Source: Paraburkholderia acidicola (GTDB lineage: Bacteria; Pseudomonadota; Gammaproteobacteria; Burkholderiales; Burkholderiaceae). From it: a stretch of DNA of 64,000 bases. Both the position numbers and the translations under genes were made by a program. The notes beneath the pieces were generated by a model that saw only the letters and a list, made by a program, of their open reading frames with translations, was not told where the DNA came from and searched no databases. The stretch covers positions 1,116,001-1,180,000 of the forward strand of contig NZ_MTZV01000004.1 in the NCBI RefSeq assembly GCF_002362315.1, read 5' to 3'. Positions 15,880-24,411 of this stretch are shown here, one piece after another (within the stretch, counting starts at the first letter, position 1; every line of letters starts with the position of its first letter).

Positions 15880-17544
15880 ATGGAAATTGTCTTTACCGTT
15901 CTGATCCTGTTGCTCGCCGTCGCCGTCTCCGGCATCGCGGTCCGGCTCTTGCCGTTTTCGCTACCGCTTCCGCTGATGCAGATCGCCATCGGCGCCGTGC
16001 TCGCGTGGCCAGTGCTCGGCCTGCATGTCACGTTCGATCCCGAGATCTTCATGCTGCTGTTCATTCCGCCGCTGCTGTTCGCGGACGGCTGGCGCATCCC
16101 GAAGCGCGAATTCTTCATGCAGCGTCGCGCGATCCTGATGCTCGCGCTCGGGCTCGTGTTCATGACCGTGCTCGCGGTCGGCTACTTCATCCATGCGCTG
16201 GTGCCGGAGATTTCGCTGCCGGTCTCCTTCGCACTCGCCGCAGTGCTGTCGCCGACCGATGCGGTGGCGCTGACCGGTATCGCGGGCAAGAACCGGCTTC
16301 CGGCGCAACTGATGCATATCCTCGAAGGCGAAGCGCTGATGAACGACGCATCCGGTCTCGTCGCGCTCAAGTTCGCGGTCGCAGCTGCGTTGACCGGCGT
16401 GTTCTCGCTACGCGAAGCGTCGATCAGTTTCGTGCTGATCGCCTCCGGCGGACTCGCGACGGGCATCGCTGTCACCTGGCTCTTCAGCTTCGTGTCGGCG
16501 CATTTTCTGAACCTGTCGGCCGAAGGCGACCCGGCGCCCGGCGTGGTCATGACGCTGCTGATTCCGTTCGCCGCCTATCTGTTCGCCGAGCATTTCGAGT
16601 GCTCGGGCATTCTCGCGGCGGTCTCCGCGGGCATGATGATGAACTACACGAAGCTCGCCGAAGCCGCTGCTGTCGCGACCCGTATGCGCATGGCGAGCAC
16701 GTGGACGATGATCGATTTCGTCTTCAACGGGATGGTGTTCATTCTGCTCGGGCTGCAGTTTCCGCACGTGCTCGGCCGTGCGCTGCTCGATGCGCATCAC
16801 ACCAGTAACGCGCAGGTGTGGAAACTGCTCGGCTACGTTGCGGCAGTCGCGCTCGCGCTGTACGCGATGCGTTTCGTGTGGGTGTGGCTGCTGCGCTGGT
16901 TCGCGAGCCGCGGCGCGGCGAAACGCGGGGTCGAAAGCGCGGTGCCGGGGCTGCGCACCGTGTCGGTCACGACGGTGGCCGGCGTACGCGGGGCTGTCAC
17001 GCTGGCAGGCGTTCTGTCGCTGCCGGTCGCGCTCGACGACGGCACTGCGCTGCCGGGGCGCGATACCGCGATCTTCATCGCGTCGGGCGTCATTCTGCTG
17101 TCGCTGCTTGTAGCAGTGGTCGCGTTGCCGCTACTGCTGCGCGGCTGGCGGCGCGGGCGCGATCCGAATGCGGCTGAGGAGCGCCTCGCGCGTACACGCG
17201 GCGCGCAGGCGGCGATTCGTGCCGTCGACGATCTGCATGAGACCGCTACCGCCGATCTCGACGAATCGGCGGCAGCTTACTGCACTGACGTCACCGCACG
17301 CGTGATGGACATCTACCGACGCAGGCTCGTCACGCTGACCGACGAGAAGGAAACCGGCGAAGCGGCGCGCACCGCCGAAGCGCTCGAATTCCGTATGAAG
17401 CTCACGGCGATGCGCGCGGAACGTGCGACGCTGCTTGGGTTGCGCAGCACGCAGGAGATCAACGACGAAACGCTGACCAAATTGATGCGCGAAGTAGATC
17501 TCGCGGAAACGGCACTGACGAGTCGTAACCGCGGTAAAGGCTGA
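15880..17544 (+). CDS. Na+/H+ antiporter, CPA1 family
   Basis: A 554-residue inner-membrane cation/proton antiporter of the NhaP/YjcE type. About twelve membrane segments occupy residues 1-420. Family motifs are LLFIPPLLFADGW, AAVLSPTDAVALTGIAGK and EGEALMNDASGLVALKFA, in which the ND pair is the ion-binding centre, then VAGVRGAVTLAGVLSLP. A charged cytoplasmic tail of about 120 residues (from RRGRDPNAAEERLARTRG) is rich in Glu/Arg helices, probably regulatory. The ATG at 15880 begins at the first membrane helix; the frame extends upstream to 15763 without a family-like sequence. Confidence 0.92.
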   Translation: MEIVFTVLILLLAVAVSGIAVRLLPFSLPLPLMQIAIGAVLAWPVLGLHVTFDPEIFMLLFIPPLLFADGWRIPKREFFMQRRAILMLALGLVFMTVLAVGYFIHALVPEISLPVSFALAAVLSPTDAVALTGIAGKNRLPAQLMHILEGEALMNDASGLVALKFAVAAALTGVFSLREASISFVLIASGGLATGIAVTWLFSFVSAHFLNLSAEGDPAPGVVMTLLIPFAAYLFAEHFECSGILAAVSAGMMMNYTKLAEAAAVATRMRMASTWTMIDFVFNGMVFILLGLQFPHVLGRALLDAHHTSNAQVWKLLGYVAAVALALYAMRFVWVWLLRWFASRGAAKRGVESAVPGLRTVSVTTVAGVRGAVTLAGVLSLPVALDDGTALPGRDTAIFIASGVILLSLLVAVVALPLLLRGWRRGRDPNAAEERLARTRGAQAAIRAVDDLHETATADLDESAAAYCTDVTARVMDIYRRRLVTLTDEKETGEAARTAEALEFRMKLTAMRAERATLLGLRSTQEINDETLTKLMREVDLAETALTSRNRGKG

Positions 17545-17557
17545 ACGGCGCGGCGTT

Positions 17558-17703
17558 CAGCGTCGTGCCCGATGCACGCGCGGCGCATCGAAACACGGCG
17601 TGCTGCTCAGGCAGCAGTGCAGCGTCGAGTCTGATGCGCGCAACGCGGCGGATCACCGCGTCGTGTGCAGGTATCGGCATCGGTACAGCGTCGTGCCCGA
17701 TGC
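17558..17703. repeat. 18-bp direct repeat in an intergenic region
   Basis: CAGCGTCGTGCCCGATGC occurs exactly at 17558-17575 and again at 17686-17703, 128 bp apart, between the convergent antiporter and permease genes. The sequence between the copies has no supported gene. It may be a remnant of a local duplication. Confidence 0.6.
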
Positions 17704-17713
17704 CCGCGGCCCT

Positions 17714-19021
17714 TTACACGACAGGGTCCTGTACAGGCTTACGGCGCAACAACGCATACAGCACGATCGCACCGAACGTCGCCGTCCCGATGCCACCAAG
17801 CGCGAAGCTGCCCAGTTTCAACGAGAAGTCACCTGCCCCGAGCACGAGCGTGACCGCGGCCACGATCAGGTTGCGGTTGTCGGAGAAGTCGACCTTGTTG
17901 ACAACCCAGATGCGCGCGCCCGTCACCGCGATCAACCCGAACACCACGATCGATACACCGCCGAGCACCGGCCCCGGAATCGTCTGGATCACCGCGCCGA
18001 ATTTCGGCGAGAAGCCGAGAATCAGCGCGATCACCGCGGCGACGACGAACACCAGCGTCGAATAGATTTTCGTCACGGCCATTACGCCGATGTTTTCCGC
18101 GTAGGTCGTAACACCCGTGCCGCCCGCGAAACCTGACACGACCGTCGCGAGACCATCGCCGATAAACGCCCGGCCGACGTAGCGATCGAGATTGTGGCCC
18201 GTCATCGCACTGACCGCCTTGATGTGTCCGAGGTTTTCGGCGACGAGAATCACGGCGACCGGTGCGAGCAGGGTCATCGCCTGTGCGTTGAATACCGGTG
18301 CGGTGAAATGCGGCATGCCGAACCACGCAGCCTGCGCGACGATCGAGAAATCGATGGGTTTGCCGAACCCGAGGCCGTTCGTCACGACCGCGTAGATTGC
18401 ATAGGCGATCAGCAGGCCGACGAGAATCAGCAAGCGTTGCAGCATGCCGCGCGCGAACACCGCGACGCCGCCCACGCACAGCACGGTCACGAGTGCCATC
18501 CACGATTCGAACGCGCTGCCGCTCACGCCGTGTACAGCGATCGGCGCGAGGTTCAGCCCGATCACCGCGACGATCGCCCCGGTCACGACCGGCGGCAGCA
18601 AAGTCTCGATCCAGTTCGTGCCGATCGCCGACACGATGGCGCCGATGATCGCGTACACCACACCGCACGCGATGATCCCGCCCAGCGCAAGCCCAATGTT
18701 CGGATTCGGGCCGTGCCCCGTATAGCCGGTGATCGCAATCACGAGTCCGATGAACGCGAAGCTCGAGCCGAGATAGCTCGGCACCCTGCCACCGACCATC
18801 ACGAAGAACAGCAACGTGCCGACGCCGGACATGAAGATGCACAGGTTCGGATCGAAGCCCATTAGCAGCGGTGCAAGCACCGTCGAGCCGAACATCGCGA
18901 CGACGTGCTGGATGCCCATGGCGATCATCTGCGGCCAGGGCAACCGCTCGTCAGGACCGACGATGCGACCCGCGGCGGCATCCGGTTGCGCGCGCCAGCG
19001 CGGGAAATAAGTATTGGCCAC
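17714..19021 (-). CDS. Uracil/xanthine permease, NCS2 family (UraA-like)
   Basis: A 435-residue inner-membrane nucleobase:proton symporter with about fourteen membrane segments. UraA-type features are PWPQMIAMGIQHVVAMFGST, the VAENLGHIKAVSAMTG segment with the proton/substrate Glu, and GTGVTTYAENIGVMAVTKI, the counterpart of the GENIG substrate site. These favour uracil over xanthine or urate, but by sequence alone this is an inference. I chose the GTG at 19021, ten bases after AAGGAG; the open frame extends to 19249 through a region without family similarity. Confidence 0.92.
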   Translation of the reverse strand: MANTYFPRWRAQPDAAAGRIVGPDERLPWPQMIAMGIQHVVAMFGSTVLAPLLMGFDPNLCIFMSGVGTLLFFVMVGGRVPSYLGSSFAFIGLVIAITGYTGHGPNPNIGLALGGIIACGVVYAIIGAIVSAIGTNWIETLLPPVVTGAIVAVIGLNLAPIAVHGVSGSAFESWMALVTVLCVGGVAVFARGMLQRLLILVGLLIAYAIYAVVTNGLGFGKPIDFSIVAQAAWFGMPHFTAPVFNAQAMTLLAPVAVILVAENLGHIKAVSAMTGHNLDRYVGRAFIGDGLATVVSGFAGGTGVTTYAENIGVMAVTKIYSTLVFVVAAVIALILGFSPKFGAVIQTIPGPVLGGVSIVVFGLIAVTGARIWVVNKVDFSDNRNLIVAAVTLVLGAGDFSLKLGSFALGGIGTATFGAIVLYALLRRKPVQDPVV

Positions 19022-19145
19022 GGCGAGAGGTCTCCTTTTTATACGCGGGATGATCCTGGGCAGCGCCGTGAAAACAGCGCTGTTGTGAATTACGCGCGAG
19101 TGTACGGAGTGGGAATCGTGCTGACAAGCCGGGGGGACCTGCTCC

Positions 19146-19760
19146 TCAGCGCACGGCGAACGCGCCGTCCGCCAATCGTCTCGCGTGCTCGCGCACGTCG
19201 GCTGGCCACGCTGCGAGCAGCTTGTCGAAGCGCGTGCGGTCGTTTGCATACAGCGCGCGCGTCGCTTCTTCGTAGCCGCGCAGGTTGCCGGCCAGCGCGG
19301 TCATGAACCGGTAGGTCGACTCCTGCGCAGCGCGTACGCGGTCCTTGTCCTCGCTCGCGAGCCGCGCGGCGTCGACGAGCTTGCGCAGCGCAACCGATGC
19401 ACCGCCCGACTGCTCGTTCAACCAGTCCCAGTGACGCGGCAGCAGCGTGATCTCGCGCGCCACTACACCGAGCTTCGGCCGGCCACGGCCGCGCGGTGCT
19501 GCGTCGACGGGTTCCTGATCTGCGTTTGCGGACGGCTCGGCCTCCGGCTCCGTGCCGGCGAGTCTTGCGCGCACGTCGTCGACGGTGCCGCGCAGATCGA
19601 ACTCGACGGGCTGGCTGGTCAGGTCGTCGAAGACCAGGATGGATGCCTGCTCACCCTGCCCGGCCAGCTTCTTCAGCGCCACAGCCACCTCTTGCCGGCT
19701 GCCCGCCGCAATCCTTCGCACGCCTTCGAACGCTGTACACGTCGTTGCCTGTCGATTCAC
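19146..19760 (-). CDS. DUF2239 family protein
   Basis: A 204-residue soluble protein. The N-terminal half (TTCTAFEGVRRIAAG...ASILVFDDLTSQPVEFDLRGT) leads into a basic linker (RGRGRPKLGVVAREITLLPR) and then HWDWLNEQSGGASVALRKLV, the hallmark of DUF2239. The strand-helix-helix order of that part resembles a ribbon-helix-helix DNA-binding unit, which is an inference. Start: GTG at 19760 with AAAGGAG six bases upstream; the longer frame to 19832 would cross the probable promoter. A perfect 16-bp palindrome lies just upstream. Function is not established for this family. Confidence 0.85.
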   Translation of the reverse strand: MNRQATTCTAFEGVRRIAAGSRQEVAVALKKLAGQGEQASILVFDDLTSQPVEFDLRGTVDDVRARLAGTEPEAEPSANADQEPVDAAPRGRGRPKLGVVAREITLLPRHWDWLNEQSGGASVALRKLVDAARLASEDKDRVRAAQESTYRFMTALAGNLRGYEEATRALYANDRTRFDKLLAAWPADVREHARRLADGAFAVR

Positions 19761-19791
19761 GTACCACTCCTTTAGCCGTCGATTGCGCCGA

Positions 19792-19808
19792 ATTATACCC
19801 GGGTATAA
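19792..19808 (-). promoter_or_regulatory. -10 box within a perfect 16-bp palindrome upstream of the DUF2239 gene
   Basis: TTATACCC-GGGTATAA is a perfect palindrome at 19793-19808. On the minus strand its downstream half gives TATAAT, a consensus -10 box, 32 bases before the GTG start. A palindrome laid over the -10 box is the classic arrangement for repression of the gene that follows. Confidence 0.5.
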
Positions 19809-19980
19809 AAAAGATGCCACGGCAATTTGCATCGGCGACCGGCGCGTGCAGCGCTGCGTCGACCAGGGGGCAGCTCAGGCTGGCCCCAGCGTGCCCGCAC
19901 CGATTGGCTCTAAAACCGCGACAACGATGGCCGTATGCTGTCGACACAAAACCGCATACCCGTTTAGCAGGCCGGTCTGC

Positions 19981-20031
19981 ATGAAACCCCGCCCACCTGC
20001 TCGCCGCCACACCACAAGGAGCTACGCTTGA
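19981..20031 (+). CDS. Possible 16-codon leader ORF overlapping the acetyltransferase start
   Basis: An ATG at 19981 opens a short frame (MKPRPPARRHTTRSYA) whose TGA (20029-20031) overlaps the TTG start of the next gene as TTGA. Its last codons carry the AAGGAG used by that gene. It could couple translation, or be chance; no ribosome site is evident before the ATG. Confidence 0.2.
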   Translation: MKPRPPARRHTTRSYA

Positions 20032-20786
20032 AACCGCTGCAGAACGAATACGGCCAGTCGATCGGCGCGCCCGTGCCGAACTGGCAAGGCGCACAGACAC
20101 CCGCACACGTCACGCTCACCGGACGTTATGCGCGTCTCGAACCGGTGAACGTCGCGCGCCACGCACGCGACCTGTACGAGGCCCACGCCAAAGCCGCCGA
20201 CGGGCGTATCTGGACCTACCTCGCAGTAGGCCCGTTCGATTCGTTCGAAGCCTGGAAGGCGCACTTCACGAAGATGACCACGCTCACCGATCCGCTGCAT
20301 TTCGCGGTGATCGATCTGGCGAGCGGCAAGGCGGTCGGCACGCTGGCGCTGATGCGCATCGACAGCGCGAACGGTTCGATCGAGGTCGGCCACGTCACTT
20401 ACTCGCCGCTGCTCCAGAAGAGCCGCACTGCAACCGATGCGATGTATCTGACGATGAAGCATGTGTTCGAAGACCTCGGTAATCGACGCTTCGAATGGAA
20501 ATGTGACGCGCTGAATGCGCCGTCGCGTGTCGCCGCCGCGCGGTACGGATTCACGTACGAGGGGCTGTTCCGGCAAGTGGTTGTCTACCGGGGACGCAAT
20601 CGCGACACGGCATGGTTCTCGATTATCGATAACGAATGGCCCGCCATCCGGCAAGGCTTCGAGGACTGGCTCGCCGCCGATAACTTCACCGTCGACGGAC
20701 AGCAGGTCGCTCGGCTCGCTGATTTGATTGCGGCGCGGCGTTCTGCTGCGGACGGTACGGCCGATACCGCCGATACCGCCGGCTAA
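20028..20786 (+). CDS. GNAT acetyltransferase, RimJ/RimL type
   Basis: A 252-residue cytosolic acetyl-CoA-dependent N-acetyltransferase. N-terminal NEYGQSIGAPVPNWQGAQ and RYARLEPV are typical of the subgroup. The GNAT core runs from HFAVIDLASGKAVGTLAL through SIEVGHVTYSPLLQKSRTAT (acetyl-CoA loop) to RFEWKCDALNAPSRVAAARY. It starts at TTG with AAGGAG seven bases upstream; no ATG or GTG gives the conserved N-terminus. The C-terminus ends in a low-complexity ADGTADTADTAG tail. Substrate unknown. A strong terminator follows. Confidence 0.9.
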   Translation: MKPLQNEYGQSIGAPVPNWQGAQTPAHVTLTGRYARLEPVNVARHARDLYEAHAKAADGRIWTYLAVGPFDSFEAWKAHFTKMTTLTDPLHFAVIDLASGKAVGTLALMRIDSANGSIEVGHVTYSPLLQKSRTATDAMYLTMKHVFEDLGNRRFEWKCDALNAPSRVAAARYGFTYEGLFRQVVVYRGRNRDTAWFSIIDNEWPAIRQGFEDWLAADNFTVDGQQVARLADLIAARRSAADGTADTADTAG

Positions 20787-20791
20787 CCAGC

Positions 20792-20825
20792 AACAGTCTG
20801 CGCGGTGTTCGCTGCGCAGACTGTT
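20792..20825 (+). terminator. Strong stem-loop terminator after the acetyltransferase gene
   Basis: AACAGTCTGCGC and GCGCAGACTGTT form a perfect 12-bp stem with a ten-base loop, six bases after the stop. Its 3' arm ends in TTT only, so the U tract is short. Confidence 0.75.
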
Positions 20826-21006
20826 TCGCTGCAGACGTTTTCTCCTCGTACATCCCACGCGGTTCTCTGTCCGGCGGCGTTCTGCTGTCGCGCACCTCAC
20901 CACTCACCTCGCACCGTTTCGCGGTAGTAACTGCATGCCCTATGATGAGCAGGCACATCGCGCCGTCGTGCAGCCGGACAACTCAAACATCGAAGGAGAC
21001 ACCCCA

Positions 21007-21798
21007 ATGGACCTGCATCTACGCGGAAAAGTCGCGGTACTGACAGGCGCGAGCGTCGGCATCGGACTCGCCGTAGCCGAGAGCTTCGCAGCCGAAGGCG
21101 TCAACCTCGTGCTCGCCGCGCGCACCGCCGACCGCCTCGAAGCCGCAGCCGCGCAGATCGCGACACAGCACGGCGTGCGGACCGTGCCGGTTGCCTGCGA
21201 TGTCGCCACCGTCGAAGGCGTCGACCGTCTCGTGCAGGCGACCATAGACGCGTTCGGCGGCGCAGACATCCTGTTCAACAACGCAGGCACCGGCAGCAAC
21301 GAAACGATCATGAACGCGCCGGACGAAAAATGGCAGGCGTACTGGGACCTGCACGTGATGGCCGCCGTGCGGCTCGCGCGCGGTCTCGTTCCGTCGATGA
21401 AGCAGCGCGGCGGCGGTGCGATCCTGCACAACGCGTCGATCTGCGCCGTGCAGCCGCTCGGCTACGAGCCGATCTACAACGTCACCAAGGCCGCGCTGAT
21501 GATGTTCTCGAAGAACCTCGCGAACGAGCTGATCGGCGACAACATCCGCGTCAACACGATCAACCCGGGCCTCGTGCTGACACCCGACTGGATCAAGACC
21601 GCAAAGCAGCTCACGAGCGATTCCGGCGGCGACTGGGAAGGTCATCTGCAGCAGGTCGCCGACCATCACGCGCCGATCCGGCGCTTCGCGACGCCAGCCG
21701 AGCTGGCGGACTTCATCGTCTTTCTGTGCTCGGAGCGGGCGAGCTATAGCGTCGGTTCGACGTACTTCGTCGATGGCGGAATGCTCAACACGGTGTGA
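21007..21798 (+). CDS. Short-chain dehydrogenase/reductase
   Basis: A 263-residue classical SDR. The Rossmann motif is TGASVGIG (residues 14-21), NNAG follows near 90, and the catalytic Ser and YNVTK are seen at ILHNASICAVQPLGYEPIYNVTK. The FVDGGM end is usual for 3-oxoacyl-ACP-reductase-like members. Substrate and NAD/NADP preference cannot be assigned; the Arg in AARTADRLE hints at NADP. The ATG at 21007 follows GAAGGAG; an in-frame extension upstream to 20728 crosses a terminator and is rejected. The 3' end overlaps the convergent acetyltransferase gene by 14 bp. Confidence 0.93.
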   Translation: MDLHLRGKVAVLTGASVGIGLAVAESFAAEGVNLVLAARTADRLEAAAAQIATQHGVRTVPVACDVATVEGVDRLVQATIDAFGGADILFNNAGTGSNETIMNAPDEKWQAYWDLHVMAAVRLARGLVPSMKQRGGGAILHNASICAVQPLGYEPIYNVTKAALMMFSKNLANELIGDNIRVNTINPGLVLTPDWIKTAKQLTSDSGGDWEGHLQQVADHHAPIRRFATPAELADFIVFLCSERASYSVGSTYFVDGGMLNTV

Positions 21799-22351
21799 GC
21801 GGCGGGCCTTCCATATGGATGTCTTCGGGCTCCAGCGCGAATAGCTGCGGGTCCGGCTGCGCACTCACCACGAAGCCGAGCCGCAGATAAAAATCGATCG
21901 TGCTCACGGAAGGCGTCGCCGATGCATACAGGCGGCGCGCGCCGACCTGCACCGCATGCGCCTGTGCCGCGCGGTACAACTGCATGCCCGCGCCGCGGCC
22001 GCGATACGCGCAACTCACGTGCAGGAACTTCAGTTGCAGCATGTCCGCGTTCGGACCGAGCCAGCGACTATCGACGATCGTCGCACCGATCAACCGCTCG
22101 CCATCGAAGAGCCCCGCGCACCAGCCACCACGGTCGTAGCAGTCGAGCAGTATCGGCGTGTAATGCTCCGCCTCGCCTTCGGGCCAGCCGTGCATGTCGT
22201 AGAACTCGGGGTAACGCTCCAGCTGTCCGTCTTTGAGGCGGTACAGATGGTGGATCACCTCGCTGCGATCGATGGTCCAGACCCGTACCAGTTCCTCGCG
22301 CTGCAGTTCGCGGAGGGTAAAAGACGGTGGTGTGAGAGAAGCACGGGTCAT
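21785..22351 (-). CDS. GNAT family acetyltransferase
   Basis: A 188-residue protein with a GNAT fold: LIGATIVDSRWLG (strand 4), LKFLHVSCAYRGRGAGMQLYR with the R-G-R-G-A-G acetyl-CoA loop, then RLYASATPSVSTIDFYLRLGF. Substrate unknown. It converges on and overlaps the SDR gene by 14 bp, so transcription of one may interfere with the other. Confidence 0.9.
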   Translation of the reverse strand: MTRASLTPPSFTLRELQREELVRVWTIDRSEVIHHLYRLKDGQLERYPEFYDMHGWPEGEAEHYTPILLDCYDRGGWCAGLFDGERLIGATIVDSRWLGPNADMLQLKFLHVSCAYRGRGAGMQLYRAAQAHAVQVGARRLYASATPSVSTIDFYLRLGFVVSAQPDPQLFALEPEDIHMEGPPLTPC

Positions 22352-22557
22352 GAATTCAGGCGGCGTTGGATGCCAGAAAAGTGCCGGGAAAAATGCTGGA
22401 AAAAAGGCGCAAAAAGAATGTTCGCAGCGTCTGCTGCGGGAGCGCAGGATAGCATTTGCGCGAGGCCATCCGTTGTATGTCCGCGTAGTACGCTACGACA
22501 ATCATGGGCTGCGCACCCACCGTTGCCTCAAACCCGCGCTGTAAATGCGACGAGTGT

Positions 22558-22947
22558 ATGAAAAAAGACAGCACACCGAGACGTATAGTCAGCCTGATTG
22601 CCTCTATCGTCGTCCCAATCGTGGGCGTGATTCTCCTGGGTCGCAGGGGAGTCGGTCTCATCGTCTATGAAGGCGAGCTGGCAAGAGAACTCTTCTCGGA
22701 CTTTGGACTGCATGGTTGGGCGTTGACCGCCGTACCGCTGTTGTGCGCTTTCGTCGCGGGATGGTTCGGATGGCGCTATTTTTACGGCAGGTGGCGCGTC
22801 ATGGCGCTACTCACTTGCGCGGCCTTTATCGGAGACATGACGTTACACGTCGTCGCGCCCAACCTCGAGGAGCGGATTCGACAGTTCGGGCGACCCGTTT
22901 GCGAGATGAGCGACGACGGCACGCACGATATCAACTGCTCACCTTGA
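22558..22947 (+). CDS. Hypothetical three-helix membrane protein
   Basis: 129 residues with three hydrophobic stretches (VSLIASIVVPIVGVILL, GWALTAVPLLCAFVAGWF, VMALLTCAAFIGDMTLHVVA) and a short polar C-terminal tail with two Cys. The N-terminus MKKDSTPRR is basic. An alternative start at 22504 adds 18 Cys-containing residues; neither has a good ribosome site. Family not recognised. It stands alone between two convergently or divergently placed genes. Confidence 0.6.
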   Translation: MKKDSTPRRIVSLIASIVVPIVGVILLGRRGVGLIVYEGELARELFSDFGLHGWALTAVPLLCAFVAGWFGWRYFYGRWRVMALLTCAAFIGDMTLHVVAPNLEERIRQFGRPVCEMSDDGTHDINCSP

Positions 22948-23053
22948 GCGCCGCGTGTACGCATGCAGTCGTGGCAAACACGTGGGCTCGTTGAAGGGTT
23001 TCGCTCGCTCGCAGAAACGAACGCTCCTCGACCGGGCTATGCGCCCAGTTGAT

Positions 23054-24307
23054 CTACGCCTGCGACTCCCGCGGCTGCACCGTCACCCGCAGCCCGCGCG
23101 CCGGCATGAAGTACCACACCGCACACGCCGCCTGCATCACGATCAGCACCGCCCACACGCTCTGATGCGCAACCACCGGATAGTGTCCGTCGTGCGCAGG
23201 CCAGTGGCCGAGCGCCGCGCCGATGACAACCTGCAGCACGAAGATCGCGAGAAAGATCACCAGCGTGAAGGTCGTATTGACGCGACCGACCATCCGCACC
23301 GGAAAGTGCCGCGCGAGCACCGTGTAGGTCAGGATGCCCGTACCGCCGAGCGCACCGTAAGCCGCCCACAACACCGGTTCGGGCAACGGCACGCGCGCAG
23401 CGATCGCAGCCTGCACGAGCACGAACGACAACATCGTCAGACCAGAAAACAGCTGCACGCTGACGCCGCGCCGCTCGAGCGTGCGAGCCAGCGCGCCGAA
23501 GCCGACATTGCCGACGATAAACGCCGCCCCCAGCACCGACACGAGAAACGCGGCGCCCGCAGCGGCGTTGCCAGGCGACAGCGGCATCACGACATCGCGC
23601 AGAAAAGCGCCGACCCACAGCGACTGCATCGCGTAGAACACGCTCTGCGTGAGCCCGGAGAACATGGCCAGCTTCCAGAACGCGTGGCTCTTCAAGATGT
23701 GCAACGTGCCCTTGAATTGCTCGAACATGCCGGCCTGGTGATGGGTGTCGCGTACGTTCGGCGCGAACACATACAGGTTCGCTGCGACGATCGTCGTGAA
23801 GATCGCGAGCCCGATGCAGATGATGCGCCAGCTCGCCACCGTCAGCAGCCACGACAGCGGCGTGCCGACCACGACGCCGCCCAGCCCGCCGACCGCCATC
23901 ACGAGCCCATTGACGAGTGTCAGTTGCGCCGCCGGAAAGTGCTGCGCGGTCGCCTTGAACGCGCCGCCCAGGCACACCGATACGCCGACGCCGATCAGGG
24001 CACGGCCGATCATCATCGTCGGTAGCGTGTGTCCGGTGCCGAAGATCAGGATGCCGACGGCCGCGATCAACATCACGCAGGCGGTCACGCGACGCGGTCC
24101 GAAATGATCGAGCAGCACGCCCGCCGGAATCTGCGCGCCGGCAAAACCGAGGAAGTAAAGGCTCGTCAGCGTGCCGAGATCGGTCGCGGAAAAACCGAGG
24201 TCGTGCATCAGGAACGGCGCAAAGCCGAGGTTCACGCCGCGGTACAAATAGGAGACGAAGTACGCGAGCGCGAATACCGCGAAAACGCGCAGTCTGGTGG
24301 AGGTCAT
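23054..24307 (-). CDS. Major facilitator superfamily transporter
   Basis: A 417-residue inner-membrane carrier with twelve predicted helices. It begins at the first helix (RVFAVFALAYFVSYLYRGVNLG) and has the MFS motif-A-like DHFGPRR between helices 2 and 3 and IGRALIGVGVSVCLGG at helix 4. The substrate is unknown. It is divergent from a GcvA-like LysR gene 104 bp away that may control it. A longer open frame on the same strand (23037-24425) is in another reading frame and is not coding. Confidence 0.9.
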   Translation of the reverse strand: MTSTRLRVFAVFALAYFVSYLYRGVNLGFAPFLMHDLGFSATDLGTLTSLYFLGFAGAQIPAGVLLDHFGPRRVTACVMLIAAVGILIFGTGHTLPTMMIGRALIGVGVSVCLGGAFKATAQHFPAAQLTLVNGLVMAVGGLGGVVVGTPLSWLLTVASWRIICIGLAIFTTIVAANLYVFAPNVRDTHHQAGMFEQFKGTLHILKSHAFWKLAMFSGLTQSVFYAMQSLWVGAFLRDVVMPLSPGNAAAGAAFLVSVLGAAFIVGNVGFGALARTLERRGVSVQLFSGLTMLSFVLVQAAIAARVPLPEPVLWAAYGALGGTGILTYTVLARHFPVRMVGRVNTTFTLVIFLAIFVLQVVIGAALGHWPAHDGHYPVVAHQSVWAVLIVMQAACAVWYFMPARGLRVTVQPRESQA

Positions 24308-24411
24308 GATGCGGACAGCCCGGGTCGAATAGCAGGGTTCGATTATTCGCGAGTATCGGCAGCGGAGCCAGCGAGAGATTTAGACGGCAATTGTGAGTAG
24401 AATTTGACGTC

